A DNA stretch of 64,000 nt from Thalassospira sp. ER-Se-21-Dark (GCF_017922435.1 NZ_VDEZ01000006.1:62001-126000), one strand, 5' to 3'. Shown: positions 1 to 8,775, counted from the first letter of the stretch. A program made the numbers and translations. Notes: a model not told the origin generated them from the letters alone.

Positions 1-1
1 T

Positions 2-529
2 TGCATCACAGCGCCCGATGGCAATGATGATGAGTTCGAGGGGCTGGAAGTCCATTCGGTGATGACCGATCTGGTGCTGTATTACGCGCGCAACATTGCC
101 CCGCCAATCCGAAAGAACGCCAATGATGCGGATGTTTTGGCGGGCGAAAAGATCTTTGACGCAGTCGACTGTGCATCCTGCCACACGCCGAGGTATGACT
201 TGCCCGAACGTGCCGACATGCCAGAACAATCCGGGCAGGTGATCTGGCCTTACACGGACCTGTTGTTACACGACATGGGCGACGGCCTTGCCGATCACCG
301 GCCAGAGGCACAGGCATCGGGCACTGAATGGCGCACACCACCGCTGTGGGGGATTGGCCATGCGCAGGAAATTGATCCGCGTGCCCGCTTCCTTCATGAC
401 GGCCGGGCGAGAACCATTCTTGAAGCGATCCTGTGGCATGGCGGCGAGGCCGAAACCGCCCGCGATGCAGTCACAAAGCTGCAACCATCGGAGCGCAGTC
501 AATTGTTGGCATTTCTAAAGTCATTGTGA
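2..529 (+). CDS. di-haem thiol-oxidoreductase-like protein (DUF1111), C-terminal part, cut by the window edge
   Basis: The frame is open from the left edge, so the N-terminus lies outside the window. A c-type haem motif CASCH is visible (in DCASCHTPR), followed by the downstream segment typical of the DUF1111 di-haem oxidoreductase/peroxidase-like family, including a GTEWRTPPLWGIG stretch and an FLHDGRARTILEAILWHGGE stretch. Proteins of this family are exported and carry covalent haem. An imelysin-family gene follows within 70 bp and then a DUF1513 gene, an arrangement known from iron-related periplasmic clusters; an iron role here is inferred from that context, not shown. Confidence 0.85.
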   Translation, partial: CITAPDGNDDEFEGLEVHSVMTDLVLYYARNIAPPIRKNANDADVLAGEKIFDAVDCASCHTPRYDLPERADMPEQSGQVIWPYTDLLLHDMGDGLADHRPEAQASGTEWRTPPLWGIGHAQEIDPRARFLHDGRARTILEAILWHGGEAETARDAVTKLQPSERSQLLAFLKSL

Positions 530-597
530 CGCGGTATATGTCGCAAGACCGAACACCAAACCAGATACCAAATCACGTGAATATCGGGATAAGTCAT

Positions 598-1725
598 ATG
601 TTCTGCAAACCGAGCTGGCGCACCTTGTTGCTTTCGACCACCACCGTTCTTGCTGTTGGTGTCATCAGCCCCGATGCCCGTGCCGATATTCCCGATGAAA
701 ACTACCAACCGGTTCTGGCGCACTTGCTGGGCACCGTGATGCCACCGAAGCTTGATGACTTCCACGCGGCAACGGAAAATCTGACCAGCGAGTTCAAGGA
801 TTTCTGTTCAGATCCCGATAAAGACGGACTTGAAGACACCCAAGCGGCCTTTCACGCGGCGATGGCTATCTGGCAGGAAATCCAGCCCTGGCGCATGGGG
901 CCGCTGGTTGCCAATGGGCGTGATCAGCATATCGAATACTGGCCAGACAAACACGGCACGGCCGCCCGGCAGTTCCGCAAGCTGATGTTTGATAAACCGG
1001 CCGCCTATACCGATCCCGAAAAGCTTTCCGGTGCAAGTGCAGCACTTCAAGGCTTCCCAGCACTTGAGGAAGTCCTGTTTGCCGATGATCACGGCGATCA
1101 GATGATTGAGGCCGATGAAGATGGCGTGTTCCTGTGTCAGTACGGCACGGCAATTGCCACCAACCTTGGTACGCTTTCGGGAGAATTGCAGGCCGAATGG
1201 CCGGAATTTGCCACAGCGATGGAAAATGCGGGACCGGACAGCATGGATTATCCCACTGCCAAGTTTGCCGCGACCGATCTGTATCGTGCCCTGCATGAAG
1301 GGCTTTTGATCATCTCAAGCCAGAAGCTTGCCCGTCCGCTTGGCGATGGGGCCGAGGACGCCAGTGCAGGCCGTGCGGAAAGCCCGATTTCAAAACGTTC
1401 CCTTCGTAATATCGAACATAACCTGATTGGTCTGTTTGCTATCTATGACGGTGCCTGGGGTGATGTCGGTGAAGAAGGCAAAGGCCTGGCCGCGTTGATT
1501 GATAACAGCCTCCTGGATCGGTCATTCAAGCTTAACTGGCAGACTGTTGGCGACACAATGGCAGAGCTCCCGCCCTCTGTTGCCGAGGTGCTGGAACAGC
1601 CGAATGGCTATGCCGTGCTAACAGACCTTAAGGGGCAGATTGATTTCCTGACTATGCTGGTTGAAAACGATGTCGGCGGCAATACCCAGCTTGGTGGTGG
1701 CTTTAACGCGCTCGACGGTGACTAG
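598..1725 (+). CDS. imelysin-family (peptidase M75-like) exported protein
   Basis: 375 residues from the chosen start. The frame is open further upstream (ATG at 538 and earlier), but the ATG at 598 places a good signal peptide first: a positively charged start, a hydrophobic LLLSTTTVLAVGVI core and an ARADIP cleavage region. The middle contains HIEYWPDKHG and GFPALEEVLF. The second matches the family GxHxxE position but with Pro instead of His, as in the IrpA-like branch, so peptidase activity should not be assumed. Imelysin proteins are iron-regulated periplasmic or lipid-anchored proteins. It lies between a di-haem protein and a DUF1513 protein on the same strand, probably one operon. Confidence 0.88.
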   Translation: MFCKPSWRTLLLSTTTVLAVGVISPDARADIPDENYQPVLAHLLGTVMPPKLDDFHAATENLTSEFKDFCSDPDKDGLEDTQAAFHAAMAIWQEIQPWRMGPLVANGRDQHIEYWPDKHGTAARQFRKLMFDKPAAYTDPEKLSGASAALQGFPALEEVLFADDHGDQMIEADEDGVFLCQYGTAIATNLGTLSGELQAEWPEFATAMENAGPDSMDYPTAKFAATDLYRALHEGLLIISSQKLARPLGDGAEDASAGRAESPISKRSLRNIEHNLIGLFAIYDGAWGDVGEEGKGLAALIDNSLLDRSFKLNWQTVGDTMAELPPSVAEVLEQPNGYAVLTDLKGQIDFLTMLVENDVGGNTQLGGGFNALDGD

Positions 1726-1749
1726 GGCCCAGACGGCAGGAGATCAAAG

Positions 1750-2889
1750 ATGGCATATCAACGTCGCAGCTTCCTGAAACTCATGGGTGTTGGCGGGGCC
1801 TTTACCCTGTTACCGGTGGGTCTTGCCCGTGCGGCAACCACGCCAAACCCCGAAGACCGCGCAGTTTATATTTCCGCCAGTGCTGGAGATGATGGCGATT
1901 ATTATGTCAGCGCGTTTAATGCTTCGGGCAAAATCCTGTTTGAGCAGCCCCTGCCCGGCCGTGGTCATGATATCGGCCTGCGCCCAAACCATGTTGATGT
2001 CGCAGCCGTCGAACGCCGTCCGGGGCTTTATGGCCTGATCCTGGATCGCCATACGGGGGATGTGCGCGCCAAACTGCATTGCCCGGAAGACCGCCGGTTT
2101 TATGGCCATGCCATCTATTCCAATGATGGCCGATATCTTTACATCACTGAAAACGACTTTGATCATGCCCGCGGCGTTGTGTCCGTCTGGGATGCTGAGG
2201 ATGGCTATCGCCGGGTGGCGGAGTTCGACAGTTTTGGCACAGGCCCGCATGAATTGCATCTGATGCCGGATGGCGAGCATCTGGTGATTGCCAATGGCGG
2301 ATTGCACACCCATCCCGATCAGGATGGGCGCACGCCGCTTAATATCAGCTCGATGGAACCCAACCTGTCGATCATTGATCGCCGGACTGGCAAGCTTGTT
2401 CATCAGGCAGCGCTGAAGCATGACTGGCACAAACTTTCGATCCGTCACCTTGATGTGGCATCGAATGGCACGATTGCCGCTGGCTTCCAGTATCAGGGCG
2501 ATCTGACCGATCAGGTGCCGCTTGTCGGTATCTGGCAACCGGGATCAGACATCCGCCCGATTGAGGCCCCGGATACGGTTCAGTACCGCATGCGGCAATA
2601 TTGCGGGTCGGTGCGGTTTGATGCATCGGGCCAGGTGTTTGGTATTTCCTGTCCGCGCGGCGGGCTTGTGACCTTCTGGGATGCGCAAACCAATGACTTC
2701 CTGACCCATATCGCCGCCCCGGATGGCTGCGGTCTTGCCGCGACGGATCGGGCCGGTGAATTTGTTGGCACCAGCGGCCTTGGCAATGGCTGGCGGATGG
2801 ATGCGATTCGCCGTAAACGCGTGGAACTGCCCGACGATTCTTTGAAATCGCAGCACTGGGACAACCATTTACGCCGGATCATTGCCTGA
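1750..2889 (+). CDS. DUF1513 domain-containing exported protein (Tat substrate)
   Basis: 379 residues. The N-terminus has a twin-arginine signal: RRSFLKLMG followed by a hydrophobic run and an ARAA cleavage site. The rest looks like a beta-propeller-type DUF1513 protein: repeated blades with patterns such as GHAIYSNDGRYLYITEND and LHLMPDGEHLVIANGG. The gene begins 24 bp after the imelysin stop with an AGGAGATCAAAG ribosome site. DUF1513 proteins regularly accompany imelysin and DUF1111 genes; the biochemical role is unknown. Export through Tat suggests folding, possibly with a cofactor, in the cytoplasm. Confidence 0.85.
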   Translation: MAYQRRSFLKLMGVGGAFTLLPVGLARAATTPNPEDRAVYISASAGDDGDYYVSAFNASGKILFEQPLPGRGHDIGLRPNHVDVAAVERRPGLYGLILDRHTGDVRAKLHCPEDRRFYGHAIYSNDGRYLYITENDFDHARGVVSVWDAEDGYRRVAEFDSFGTGPHELHLMPDGEHLVIANGGLHTHPDQDGRTPLNISSMEPNLSIIDRRTGKLVHQAALKHDWHKLSIRHLDVASNGTIAAGFQYQGDLTDQVPLVGIWQPGSDIRPIEAPDTVQYRMRQYCGSVRFDASGQVFGISCPRGGLVTFWDAQTNDFLTHIAAPDGCGLAATDRAGEFVGTSGLGNGWRMDAIRRKRVELPDDSLKSQHWDNHLRRIIA

Positions 2890-3054
2890 ACCAACCCGAC
2901 GATAAAGCCATTCAAAACCCGCACAAACACTGCGGATTTTCCTATTTCCGCCATCTGAAAATCGCGGAAATCCGGGCATAAACGCCGCGCTTAACCAACT
3001 GTTTTTGTCGGGATATTTATATCAGAAATCCATCAACCAAAAGTTTTTCGCAAA

Positions 3055-3099
3055 TGAGAACGATTTTCACTTGCGTCGGTGTTTTTTCTTACCTATAAC
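3055..3099 (+). promoter_or_regulatory. candidate Fur box overlapping a sigma-70 promoter
   Basis: TGAGAAC-G-ATTTTCA (3055-3069) fits the 7-1-7 Fur inverted repeat TGATAAT-N-ATTATCA at 12 of 14 arm positions. Directly after it stands TTGCGT (3071-3076), a 17-base spacer, and TATAAC (3094-3099), a near-ideal promoter facing right. A repressor on the box would block the -35 region. Downstream is a structured non-coding stretch, not a gene, so the promoter most likely drives a small RNA. Read directly; binding is untested. Confidence 0.6.
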
Positions 3100-3105
3100 G
3101 GGCCT

Positions 3106-3252
3106 CGACACAGCCCGCGAATGAAACCCATTCGCACTTGTCCCCAAGCGGCTTGTCTCTCAGACCTATGGGTCCTCTCTCCCCATAGGCCTCTCAAGGT
3201 GGAAAAGCGGTGGTTATCGATGCGGGAAACGATAACCGCCGCTTTCTCTTTT
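3106..3252 (+). ncRNA. candidate iron-regulated small RNA with terminal hairpin
   Basis: Start estimated from the promoter ending at 3099. The stretch holds three hairpins: 3118-3134 (CGAATG/CATTCG), 3165-3189 (CCTATGGG/CCCATAGG, with a C/U-rich loop TCCTCTCTC) and 3206-3243 (14-base arms AGCGGTGGTTATCG and CGATAACCGCCGCT with one wobble pair). The last is followed by a T-rich run (TTCTCTTTT), the layout of a rho-independent terminator. C/U-rich unpaired segments that could pair with ribosome binding sites are typical of trans-acting alphaproteobacterial sRNAs. No coding frame fits. It lies between the imelysin cluster and a convergent iclR gene. A RyhB/PrrF-like iron-sparing role is inference from the Fur-like box. 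Confidence 0.5.
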
Positions 3253-3284
3253 CGGGCCAAATTCCACGACAACACCAAGACGCA

Positions 3285-3317
3285 AAAACAAAAACACCCG
3301 GACGATTGATCCGGGTG
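3285..3317 (-). terminator. terminator of the iclR-end operon
   Basis: Arms CACCCGGA (3295-3302) and TCCGGGTG (3310-3317); on the minus strand the stem is followed by TTTTTGTTTTTG. It stands just beyond the stop of the iclR gene. Confidence 0.75.
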
Positions 3318-3346
3318 ATGTGTTTAATGATCGGTGCCCTATGGGC

Positions 3347-4105
3347 TCAAACGGTTTTGGAAAGCTTGTCGCCCGCGCTCTGAAGCACGTTTTTATAGAG
3401 ATCATAGTTTTTACGTGCATCGTCCTTGGGGGCGACAATACACAGCGTGGCAGAACAGATACCGCTTTGATTATAAACCGGTGCGGCAAAGCAATGGGTG
3501 AAGGTATCCACAATGCTGTCGAACGAGAAAAAGCGTTCGTCATGCGCACGGCGGATTTCGGCGATATAGGCAGCAATATCCATTTGACGCCCGTCGGGCA
3601 GGATAAAGTCCTCAGCCGGGATCAGATCGCGGATTTCCTGATCACTCAGGTGCCCCAGCAAAAGCCGACCTGACGCCGTCCATGGAATGGCGGTCCGTTC
3701 CCCGACATCAGCAGAAATGCGAAACGGGCGGCTGCCTTCGCGCTGCAGGGCCACGGTGTATTTGTTGCCATCAAGCATACAGAACTGGGAAGTTTCCTTG
3801 GTGCTTGCGGTGATTTCATCAAGCACCCCGGCCGCCTGCCGGGTCAGGTCGAAATAATCACGATAAGCAAGGCCGAGGAAATAAACCCGCCGTCCCAGAA
3901 AGACCGAGCCATTGGCATCGGTCACTTCAAGCATGCCATGATCAATCAGCGTGCCTATCAGATCGTAAACCGTCGAGGTCGGTGCGCCCAAGGCCTGGGC
4001 GATCTCAGCAGGACGCTGAGAGGTTTTGACATCACGCAGATGGTCCAAAATATCGAACGCACGATCAATGCCGCGCGCACGTTTTCGTATCTGCTGTTCT
4101 GTCAT
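3347..4105 (-). CDS. IclR-family transcriptional regulator
   Basis: 252 residues. An N-terminal winged helix (about 10-70, with SQRPAEIAQALGAPTSTVYD as the recognition part) is followed by an IclR effector-binding domain (about 85-250). The start is preceded by GAGGGG. It is the last gene of a minus-strand run that includes an ABC importer and RidA, and it probably controls both that run and the divergent enzyme-kinase pair through the palindromes at 7587-7620. IclR regulators commonly respond to pathway intermediates such as sugar acids. The effector cannot be read from sequence. Confidence 0.9.
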   Translation of the reverse strand: MTEQQIRKRARGIDRAFDILDHLRDVKTSQRPAEIAQALGAPTSTVYDLIGTLIDHGMLEVTDANGSVFLGRRVYFLGLAYRDYFDLTRQAAGVLDEITASTKETSQFCMLDGNKYTVALQREGSRPFRISADVGERTAIPWTASGRLLLGHLSDQEIRDLIPAEDFILPDGRQMDIAAYIAEIRRAHDERFFSFDSIVDTFTHCFAAPVYNQSGICSATLCIVAPKDDARKNYDLYKNVLQSAGDKLSKTV

Positions 4106-4146
4106 AAACCCCTCGCTTAACGTCTTACCGTAATAGTTGCAGACTG

Positions 4147-4533
4147 TTATGCCTTACGAAAGGCAATGCAGTCGACCTCTACTTTGCAGTCAACAACCAT
4201 TGAGGACTGCACACAGGCACGTGCCGGCGGATTTTCGCTGAAATATTCCTCGAACACACCGTTGAAGGACCAGAAATCACGGGCATCATCAAGCCAGACA
4301 CCAATACGCATGATGTCAGCAGCGCTGTAACCTGCATCTTCAACGATTTTGAGCATATTCTCAATCGCGATACGGGACTGTTCAACGATGCCGTTTCCGA
4401 CAACTTCGCCATCCCGCATCGGGGTTTGTCCGGACACATAAAGCCAGCCATCGGCTTCTGTGGCCTTGGCAAATGGCAGTGCCTTCTGACCGTTGCCCTT
4501 ACCTTCGCCCACACCGTGTCTTTTAATGCTCAT
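4147..4533 (-). CDS. RidA family protein (enamine/imine deaminase)
   Basis: 128 residues, the normal family size. Contains the YVSGQTPMRDGEVV and IENMLKIVEDAGYS segments and an RACVQSSMVVDCKVEVDCIAF C-terminal strand with the Arg that binds the substrate carboxylate in this family. RidA proteins hydrolyse reactive enamine/imine intermediates released by PLP-dependent dehydratases and act as trimers in the cytoplasm. It is linked to an ABC transporter and stands opposite a PLP-dependent dehydratase/aldolase-like enzyme, which would generate just such intermediates. Confidence 0.9.
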   Translation of the reverse strand: MSIKRHGVGEGKGNGQKALPFAKATEADGWLYVSGQTPMRDGEVVGNGIVEQSRIAIENMLKIVEDAGYSAADIMRIGVWLDDARDFWSFNGVFEEYFSENPPARACVQSSMVVDCKVEVDCIAFRKA

Positions 4534-4550
4534 AAAATATCTCCTGGTTC

Positions 4551-5315
4551 TTAAAATTCAGAATTTGCAAGGAAGCCCTGCAAGCGTTCGGTTTTCGGTG
4601 CACCGAAAATTTCTTCGGGGGTACCTTCTTCGTGAATACGCCCCTGATGCATGAAAACGACCTTGGTTGAAACATCGCGCGCAAACCGCATTTCATGCGT
4701 CACGAGCAACATGGTCATGCCCTCATTCGCCAGATCACGGACCACGGCCAGCACTTCGGCGACCAGTTCCGGATCAAGCGCAGATGTCACTTCGTCAAAC
4801 AGCATGATTTGCGGGTTCATCGCGATCGCGCGCGCAATCGCCACGCGCTGTTGCTGACCACCGGAAAGTTGGCCGGGATAGTGATCACGACGCTGCGCCA
4901 TACCAACACGCTCCAGCCATTTTTCGGCAATAGTACGTGCTTCGTCCTTGGCCATCTTCTTGGTCTTGATCAGACCAAGCATGACGTTGCGAACAGCCGT
5001 CATGTGCGGGAACAGATTGAACTGCTGAAATGCCATACCGGTCATCGCACGCTGCCGGGCAATTTCACGTTCTGGCAGACGGCGACGCTGGCCGCCGTCC
5101 TGCTTGTAACCGATGGACTGGCCTGCCAGTTCGATTGAGCCTTGCTCGAAATCTTCGAGAAGGTTCACACAGCGCAGAAGCGTGGTCTTGCCCGAACCGG
5201 ACGATCCGATCAGCGACACCACATCGCCCTGCTGCATGGTCAGGTCGATGCCCTTAAGCACTTCGACCTTGCCAAAGCTTTTGTGAAGGCCGGAAATAGT
5301 CAAAATTGGGGACAT
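4551..5315 (-). CDS. polar amino-acid type ABC transporter, ATP-binding protein
   Basis: 254 residues from the ATG at 5315, which has AAAGAGG six bases upstream; a longer frame would overlap the preceding permease by more. Walker A is GSSGSGKTT, the signature is LSGGQQQR, Walker B is [14 protein letters not shown] and the switch His is in LLVTHEM. This is the GlnQ/HisP class. It energises uptake with the two permeases and the binding protein encoded just upstream. Confidence 0.92.
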   Translation of the reverse strand: MSPILTISGLHKSFGKVEVLKGIDLTMQQGDVVSLIGSSGSGKTTLLRCVNLLEDFEQGSIELAGQSIGYKQDGGQRRRLPEREIARQRAMTGMAFQQFNLFPHMTAVRNVMLGLIKTKKMAKDEARTIAEKWLERVGMAQRRDHYPGQLSGGQQQRVAIARAIAMNPQIMLFDEVTSALDPELVAEVLAVVRDLANEGMTMLLVTHEMRFARDVSTKVVFMHQGRIHEEGTPEEIFGAPKTERLQGFLANSEF

Positions 5316-5325
5316 GATTGCCTCT

Positions 5326-5985
5326 TTATGGGATCGAGATGCGGCGTTCGACGGCACGACCAGCCTGCTCGATCACGAAGTTCAAAAGGAAATAGACAAA
5401 GCCCGCAAAGAGATAGAACTCAAGGCTGAGATAGGTGCGCGAGATGACCTGCTGGGTCGCAAGCAGAAGCTCCACCACGCCAATGATTGAAAGCAGCGTC
5501 GATGCCTTGACGATCTCGGTCGCGGTATTGACCCAGGTTGGCAGTATCTGGCGCAACGCCTGGGGCAGCAGCACATAAACAAAGGTTTGCCCGAATGTCA
5601 GACCGACCGATTTGGCAGCTTCGGTCTGGCCCGCCGGAATGGCGATCAAGGCACCCCGGACGATCTCGCCGACATGCGACGAACAAAACAGCGTCAATGC
5701 CAAAACACCGGCCTGAAACGCCGTCAGGTCAAGACCGACGACCGACAGGATATAGAAGCATGCCAAAATCAGGACAAAGACGGGGGTTCCGCGCAAGAAA
5801 TCAATATAGAGGCGCACGATAAAGCGCAGCCACTTCGCGCCATAGGTCATGGCAAGACCGATAAAGACGCCAAGGACAGACCCCAGCACAACCGAGGCCA
5901 CAGAGATCAGGATTGTATCACCCAAACCCGAAAGCAGGCTCAGGCGCGCGTTCCACAGTTCTGTCAGGAAAAGAGAGAAATTCAT
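5326..5985 (-). CDS. polar amino-acid type ABC transporter permease (second subunit)
   Basis: 219 residues with about five membrane spans and the HisM/GlnP-type loop ([23 protein letters not shown]) that contacts the ATPase. It is 11 bp downstream of its partner permease and separated by 10 bp from the ATPase start, so translation is probably coupled. Pairs of this type form the heterodimeric inner-membrane channel of PAAT importers. Confidence 0.9.
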   Translation of the reverse strand: MNFSLFLTELWNARLSLLSGLGDTILISVASVVLGSVLGVFIGLAMTYGAKWLRFIVRLYIDFLRGTPVFVLILACFYILSVVGLDLTAFQAGVLALTLFCSSHVGEIVRGALIAIPAGQTEAAKSVGLTFGQTFVYVLLPQALRQILPTWVNTATEIVKASTLLSIIGVVELLLATQQVISRTYLSLEFYLFAGFVYFLLNFVIEQAGRAVERRISIP

Positions 5986-5996
5986 CTGATACCCCT

Positions 5997-6659
5997 TTAG
6001 CGCGGAACTGCAAGGCGCAGTTCAAGACGGCGCAGCAGAGCTGCGATCACATAACAGGCAACCACATAGATCATTGACGCGACCATCCATGTTTCAATCA
6101 CACGGAAGCTTTCGACATTGATCTTGCGCGCATAAAAGGTCAGTTCCGGCACCGCGATGGCCGCGGCAAGGGACGTGTCCTTGAACAGCGAAATGAAGTT
6201 GTTTGAAAGTGACGGCAGGACATTTCGAAACATCACCGGAATGATGATGTTGGTCTTGATCTTGAATTCTGTCAGACCAATCGCAAGCCCGGCTTCACGC
6301 AGTCCCTTTGGCAGTGCCATCAGACCGGATCGGAAAACCTCGGCCAGATAGGCCCCGGCATAGATCGACAGCGTAAAGATAAAGGACGAGATTTTATCGA
6401 GCGCGATGCCCAGTTGCGGCAAGGCAAAATAGCAAAACAGGATCAGAACAAGGATCGGGGTATTGCGGATCGCGGAGACATAAGTCACCGCGATCCAGCG
6501 CAAGGTTCTATGACGCGAAAGCATCCCGAACGCCGCCAGAAGGCCGATCCCGCATCCAATCGCAATCGAGACGATGGCCAGAAACAGACCCAGCCCGAGC
6601 CCCTCTGCGAGGAGATCCCAGTTACGCCAGATGACGTCAAAGTTGAAATCGTAATTCAC
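5997..6659 (-). CDS. polar amino-acid type ABC transporter permease (first subunit)
   Basis: 220 residues, about five membrane spans, with the coupling segment AEVFRSGLMALPKGLREAGLAIGL. It lies 27 bp after the binding-protein gene. Together with the next permease it forms the channel. Similarity to HisQM/GlnP-type proteins is clear; the substrate cannot be told from the permease alone. Confidence 0.9.
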   Translation of the reverse strand: MNYDFNFDVIWRNWDLLAEGLGLGLFLAIVSIAIGCGIGLLAAFGMLSRHRTLRWIAVTYVSAIRNTPILVLILFCYFALPQLGIALDKISSFIFTLSIYAGAYLAEVFRSGLMALPKGLREAGLAIGLTEFKIKTNIIIPVMFRNVLPSLSNNFISLFKDTSLAAAIAVPELTFYARKINVESFRVIETWMVASMIYVVACYVIAALLRRLELRLAVPR

Positions 6660-6686
6660 AACGGAGTTCCCGAATGCTTGCGTTGA

Positions 6687-7535
6687 TTACTTGTACTCGA
6701 CAGGGAAGCCGATTTTCGGCGTTTCGAGCTCTTCACCAAACCAGGTTTTGAAGCTTTCAGCATAGAACGGGAATTCAACACCGGTCATGCCTTCATGCAG
6801 GACGGTATTGACGAAGTTCAACCAGCGTTGATCGCCCGGTTTTACACCACAAGAATAGCTTTGCGGGTTCCAGGCATAACCGGCGTCTGTGTAGCGGTCC
6901 GGGTTCTGAACCATGAACCAGCGAAGTGCAGACTGGTCGGTCGCTGCAGCTTCGGCACGACCGGAATTAAGCGCCTGATACATCAGATCGACGCTGTCAT
7001 ACTGATCAACGTCTGCTTCCGGCAAGGCTGCATGCACCATTTCTTCGGCATAGACGTTTTGCAGAACCGCAACGGTAACGTTGTCACCGGCCGCTTTGAG
7101 GGCATCATAATCGGCATAGTCGCCATTCGCCATCAGCAGCAGGCCAACACCTTCGCGATAGTAAGGAATGGTGAATTCGATCTGCTGGGCACGCTCGGCG
7201 GTGACCGTCATGAACTGGCAGGCCATATCGACTTTGTCGGTGACAAGGTTCGGAATGCGCGCGTCACCCGACTGCTGGACATACTCGATCTTGTCGGGAT
7301 CGCCGAACAGCGCCTTGGCGACAAGGCGGCCCATATCAACGTCAAAACCTTTGAGCTTGTTGTCTGAATCAACAAAGTGCCATGGCGGGTTGGTCGATCC
7401 GGTGCCAAGGACCAGATAACCACGATCAAGGACCTGCTGAAGTTTGCTTGTTTCCTGGGCAGATGCAGTACCGACTGCCGAAGCCGCCGTCGCGGTCATG
7501 ACCGTTGCGACCGCCAGAGTTTTAAGAAATGCCAT
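6687..7535 (-). CDS. ABC transporter substrate-binding protein, family 3
   Basis: 282 residues from the ATG at 7535, which follows GGAGACAAAA and begins a signal peptide (FLKTLAVATVMTATAASAVGTASAQ). The mature part shows the family 3 fold signatures: GYLVLGTGSTNPPWHF, KGFDVDMGRLVAKALFG, and RIPNLVTDKVDMACQFMTVT. These periplasmic proteins usually bind zwitterionic amino acids or related compounds such as amino sugar acids. As first gene of the minus operon it is next to the operator region. Confidence 0.9.
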   Translation of the reverse strand: MAFLKTLAVATVMTATAASAVGTASAQETSKLQQVLDRGYLVLGTGSTNPPWHFVDSDNKLKGFDVDMGRLVAKALFGDPDKIEYVQQSGDARIPNLVTDKVDMACQFMTVTAERAQQIEFTIPYYREGVGLLLMANGDYADYDALKAAGDNVTVAVLQNVYAEEMVHAALPEADVDQYDSVDLMYQALNSGRAEAAATDQSALRWFMVQNPDRYTDAGYAWNPQSYSCGVKPGDQRWLNFVNTVLHEGMTGVEFPFYAESFKTWFGEELETPKIGFPVEYK

Positions 7536-7586
7536 TTTTGTCTCCACTTTCAAATGAGCCACACATTCTTGGATCGTTTTTTGTTT

Positions 7587-7620
7587 TTCCGTTATAACGG
7601 AACATATCCCGTTATTTCGG
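7587..7620. promoter_or_regulatory. twin palindromic operator between divergent operons
   Basis: A perfect 16-base palindrome TTCCGTTATAACGGAA (7587-7602) is followed by a second, imperfect copy CCGTTATTTCGG (7609-7620), centres 20 bp apart (two helical turns). The pair lies between the ABC-importer operon (minus) and the enzyme-kinase operon (plus). Such sites suit IclR tetramers, and the cluster's own IclR gene is the obvious candidate. Confidence 0.65.
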
Positions 7621-7707
7621 ATTTACCCTAGCAGCGGCGTTCAAGATATGTCAATTTCGTTTTGCAAAAAGCTGAGAGCGCCAACCTCAAACCAATCAGG
7701 AACCAGC

Positions 7708-8754
7708 ATGCTCGACACCCCCTGCCTTGTGATTGACCTGCCCGTCGTTGACGAAAACATTGCGCGTTTCCAAAACCTTGCCGATGCGGCGGACCTTAAG
7801 ACACGCCCGCATATCAAGACGCACAAACTGCCGTTTTTTGCCAAACGACAGATTGAGGCCGGAGCAATCGGCATCACCTGCCAGAAGATTGGCGAGGCCG
7901 AGGTTATGGTTGAGGGCGGACTCCGCGACATATTGCTGACCTTCAACGTCATCGGTGATGCCAAACTTGATCGTTTGGCGGCACTGGCGCGCAAATGCAC
8001 CCTGTCAGTCACCTGTGACAATCTGACCGTTGCCAAGGGGCTATCGGCGCGCTTTGCGGATGAAGAAACCGAGTTGACCGTTCTTGTGGAATGCGACACC
8101 GGTGCCGGACGGTGTGGTGTGCAAAGCCCGACTGACGCCGCCGAACTGGCATCAAAGATCAATGAACTGCCCGGACTACGGTTTGGCGGGCTGATGACCT
8201 ATCCGCCAATGGATCACGCAGACGACGTCGACAAATGGCTGAGTGATGCCAAACAACGTCTCGAGGACGCGGGTATCCCCTGCCCGGTTGTTTCGACCGG
8301 TGGCACACCAAATCTGGACGCCCTGCCCGCATTTGATCACGCAACTGAACACCGCGCCGGGACCTATATTTACAATGACCGTTCCCTGATTGCGCGCGGC
8401 GCATGTGGCGTTGAAAACTGTGCCGCGGTCGTCAAGACCACCGTGGTTTCCCGCCCGACGAAAACCCGTGCCATCATCGATGCAGGATCAAAGGCGCTGA
8501 GTTCCGACTTGCTGGGCCTGGAGGGCTTTGGGATGGTTCGCGAAGCACCGGATGCATCAATTGTCGGCCTGTCCGAAGAACACGGCATCATTGAACTTGG
8601 TGACAGCGATTGGGCCCCGGTAGTTGGTGACGTGATTTCGATTATCCCCAATCACATCTGCGTCGTGACCAACCTGTTTCCAACCGTCTGGATCAAAGAC
8701 CAGAACGGCGAAATGATGGAAATGCCGGTCGCCGCACGCGGCATGCTGCGTTAA
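7708..8754 (+). CDS. PLP-dependent D-threonine aldolase / D-serine dehydratase-like enzyme (DSD1 family), candidate D-glucosaminate dehydratase
   Basis: 348 residues from the ATG at 7708 (AGGAACC upstream; the frame is open to 7648 but without a ribosome site). The fold-type III alanine-racemase-like N-terminal domain carries the PLP lysine in RPHIKTHK. The C-terminal domain ends with the metal-binding PNHIC motif (His and Cys ligands) seen in D-threonine aldolases and DSD1 dehydratases. Family members act on D-amino acids or 3-hydroxy-amino acids with Mn or Zn. A KDG-type kinase follows 21 bp downstream, which suggests that the product is 2-keto-3-deoxygluconate, as expected of a D-glucosaminate dehydratase. 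The substrate assignment is inference. Confidence 0.85.
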   Translation: MLDTPCLVIDLPVVDENIARFQNLADAADLKTRPHIKTHKLPFFAKRQIEAGAIGITCQKIGEAEVMVEGGLRDILLTFNVIGDAKLDRLAALARKCTLSVTCDNLTVAKGLSARFADEETELTVLVECDTGAGRCGVQSPTDAAELASKINELPGLRFGGLMTYPPMDHADDVDKWLSDAKQRLEDAGIPCPVVSTGGTPNLDALPAFDHATEHRAGTYIYNDRSLIARGACGVENCAAVVKTTVVSRPTKTRAIIDAGSKALSSDLLGLEGFGMVREAPDASIVGLSEEHGIIELGDSDWAPVVGDVISIIPNHICVVTNLFPTVWIKDQNGEMMEMPVAARGMLR

Positions 8755-8775
8755 TCCGCATCAGGGAGTTTTACG

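Noticed and set aside
433..597. Longer N-terminus for the imelysin gene
   Set aside because: It would overlap the preceding gene by about 100 bases and place 55 non-homologous residues before a proper signal peptide.
3079..3309. 76-codon frame across the candidate sRNA
   Set aside because: It runs through the promoter -10 region and the terminator hairpin, has no ribosome site, and shows no protein-like composition.
4551..7535. Reading the ABC importer as a plain glutamine/histidine transporter
   Set aside because: The fold allows this, but the linked kinase and PLP enzyme point to an amino sugar acid; the general family name was kept in the feature list.
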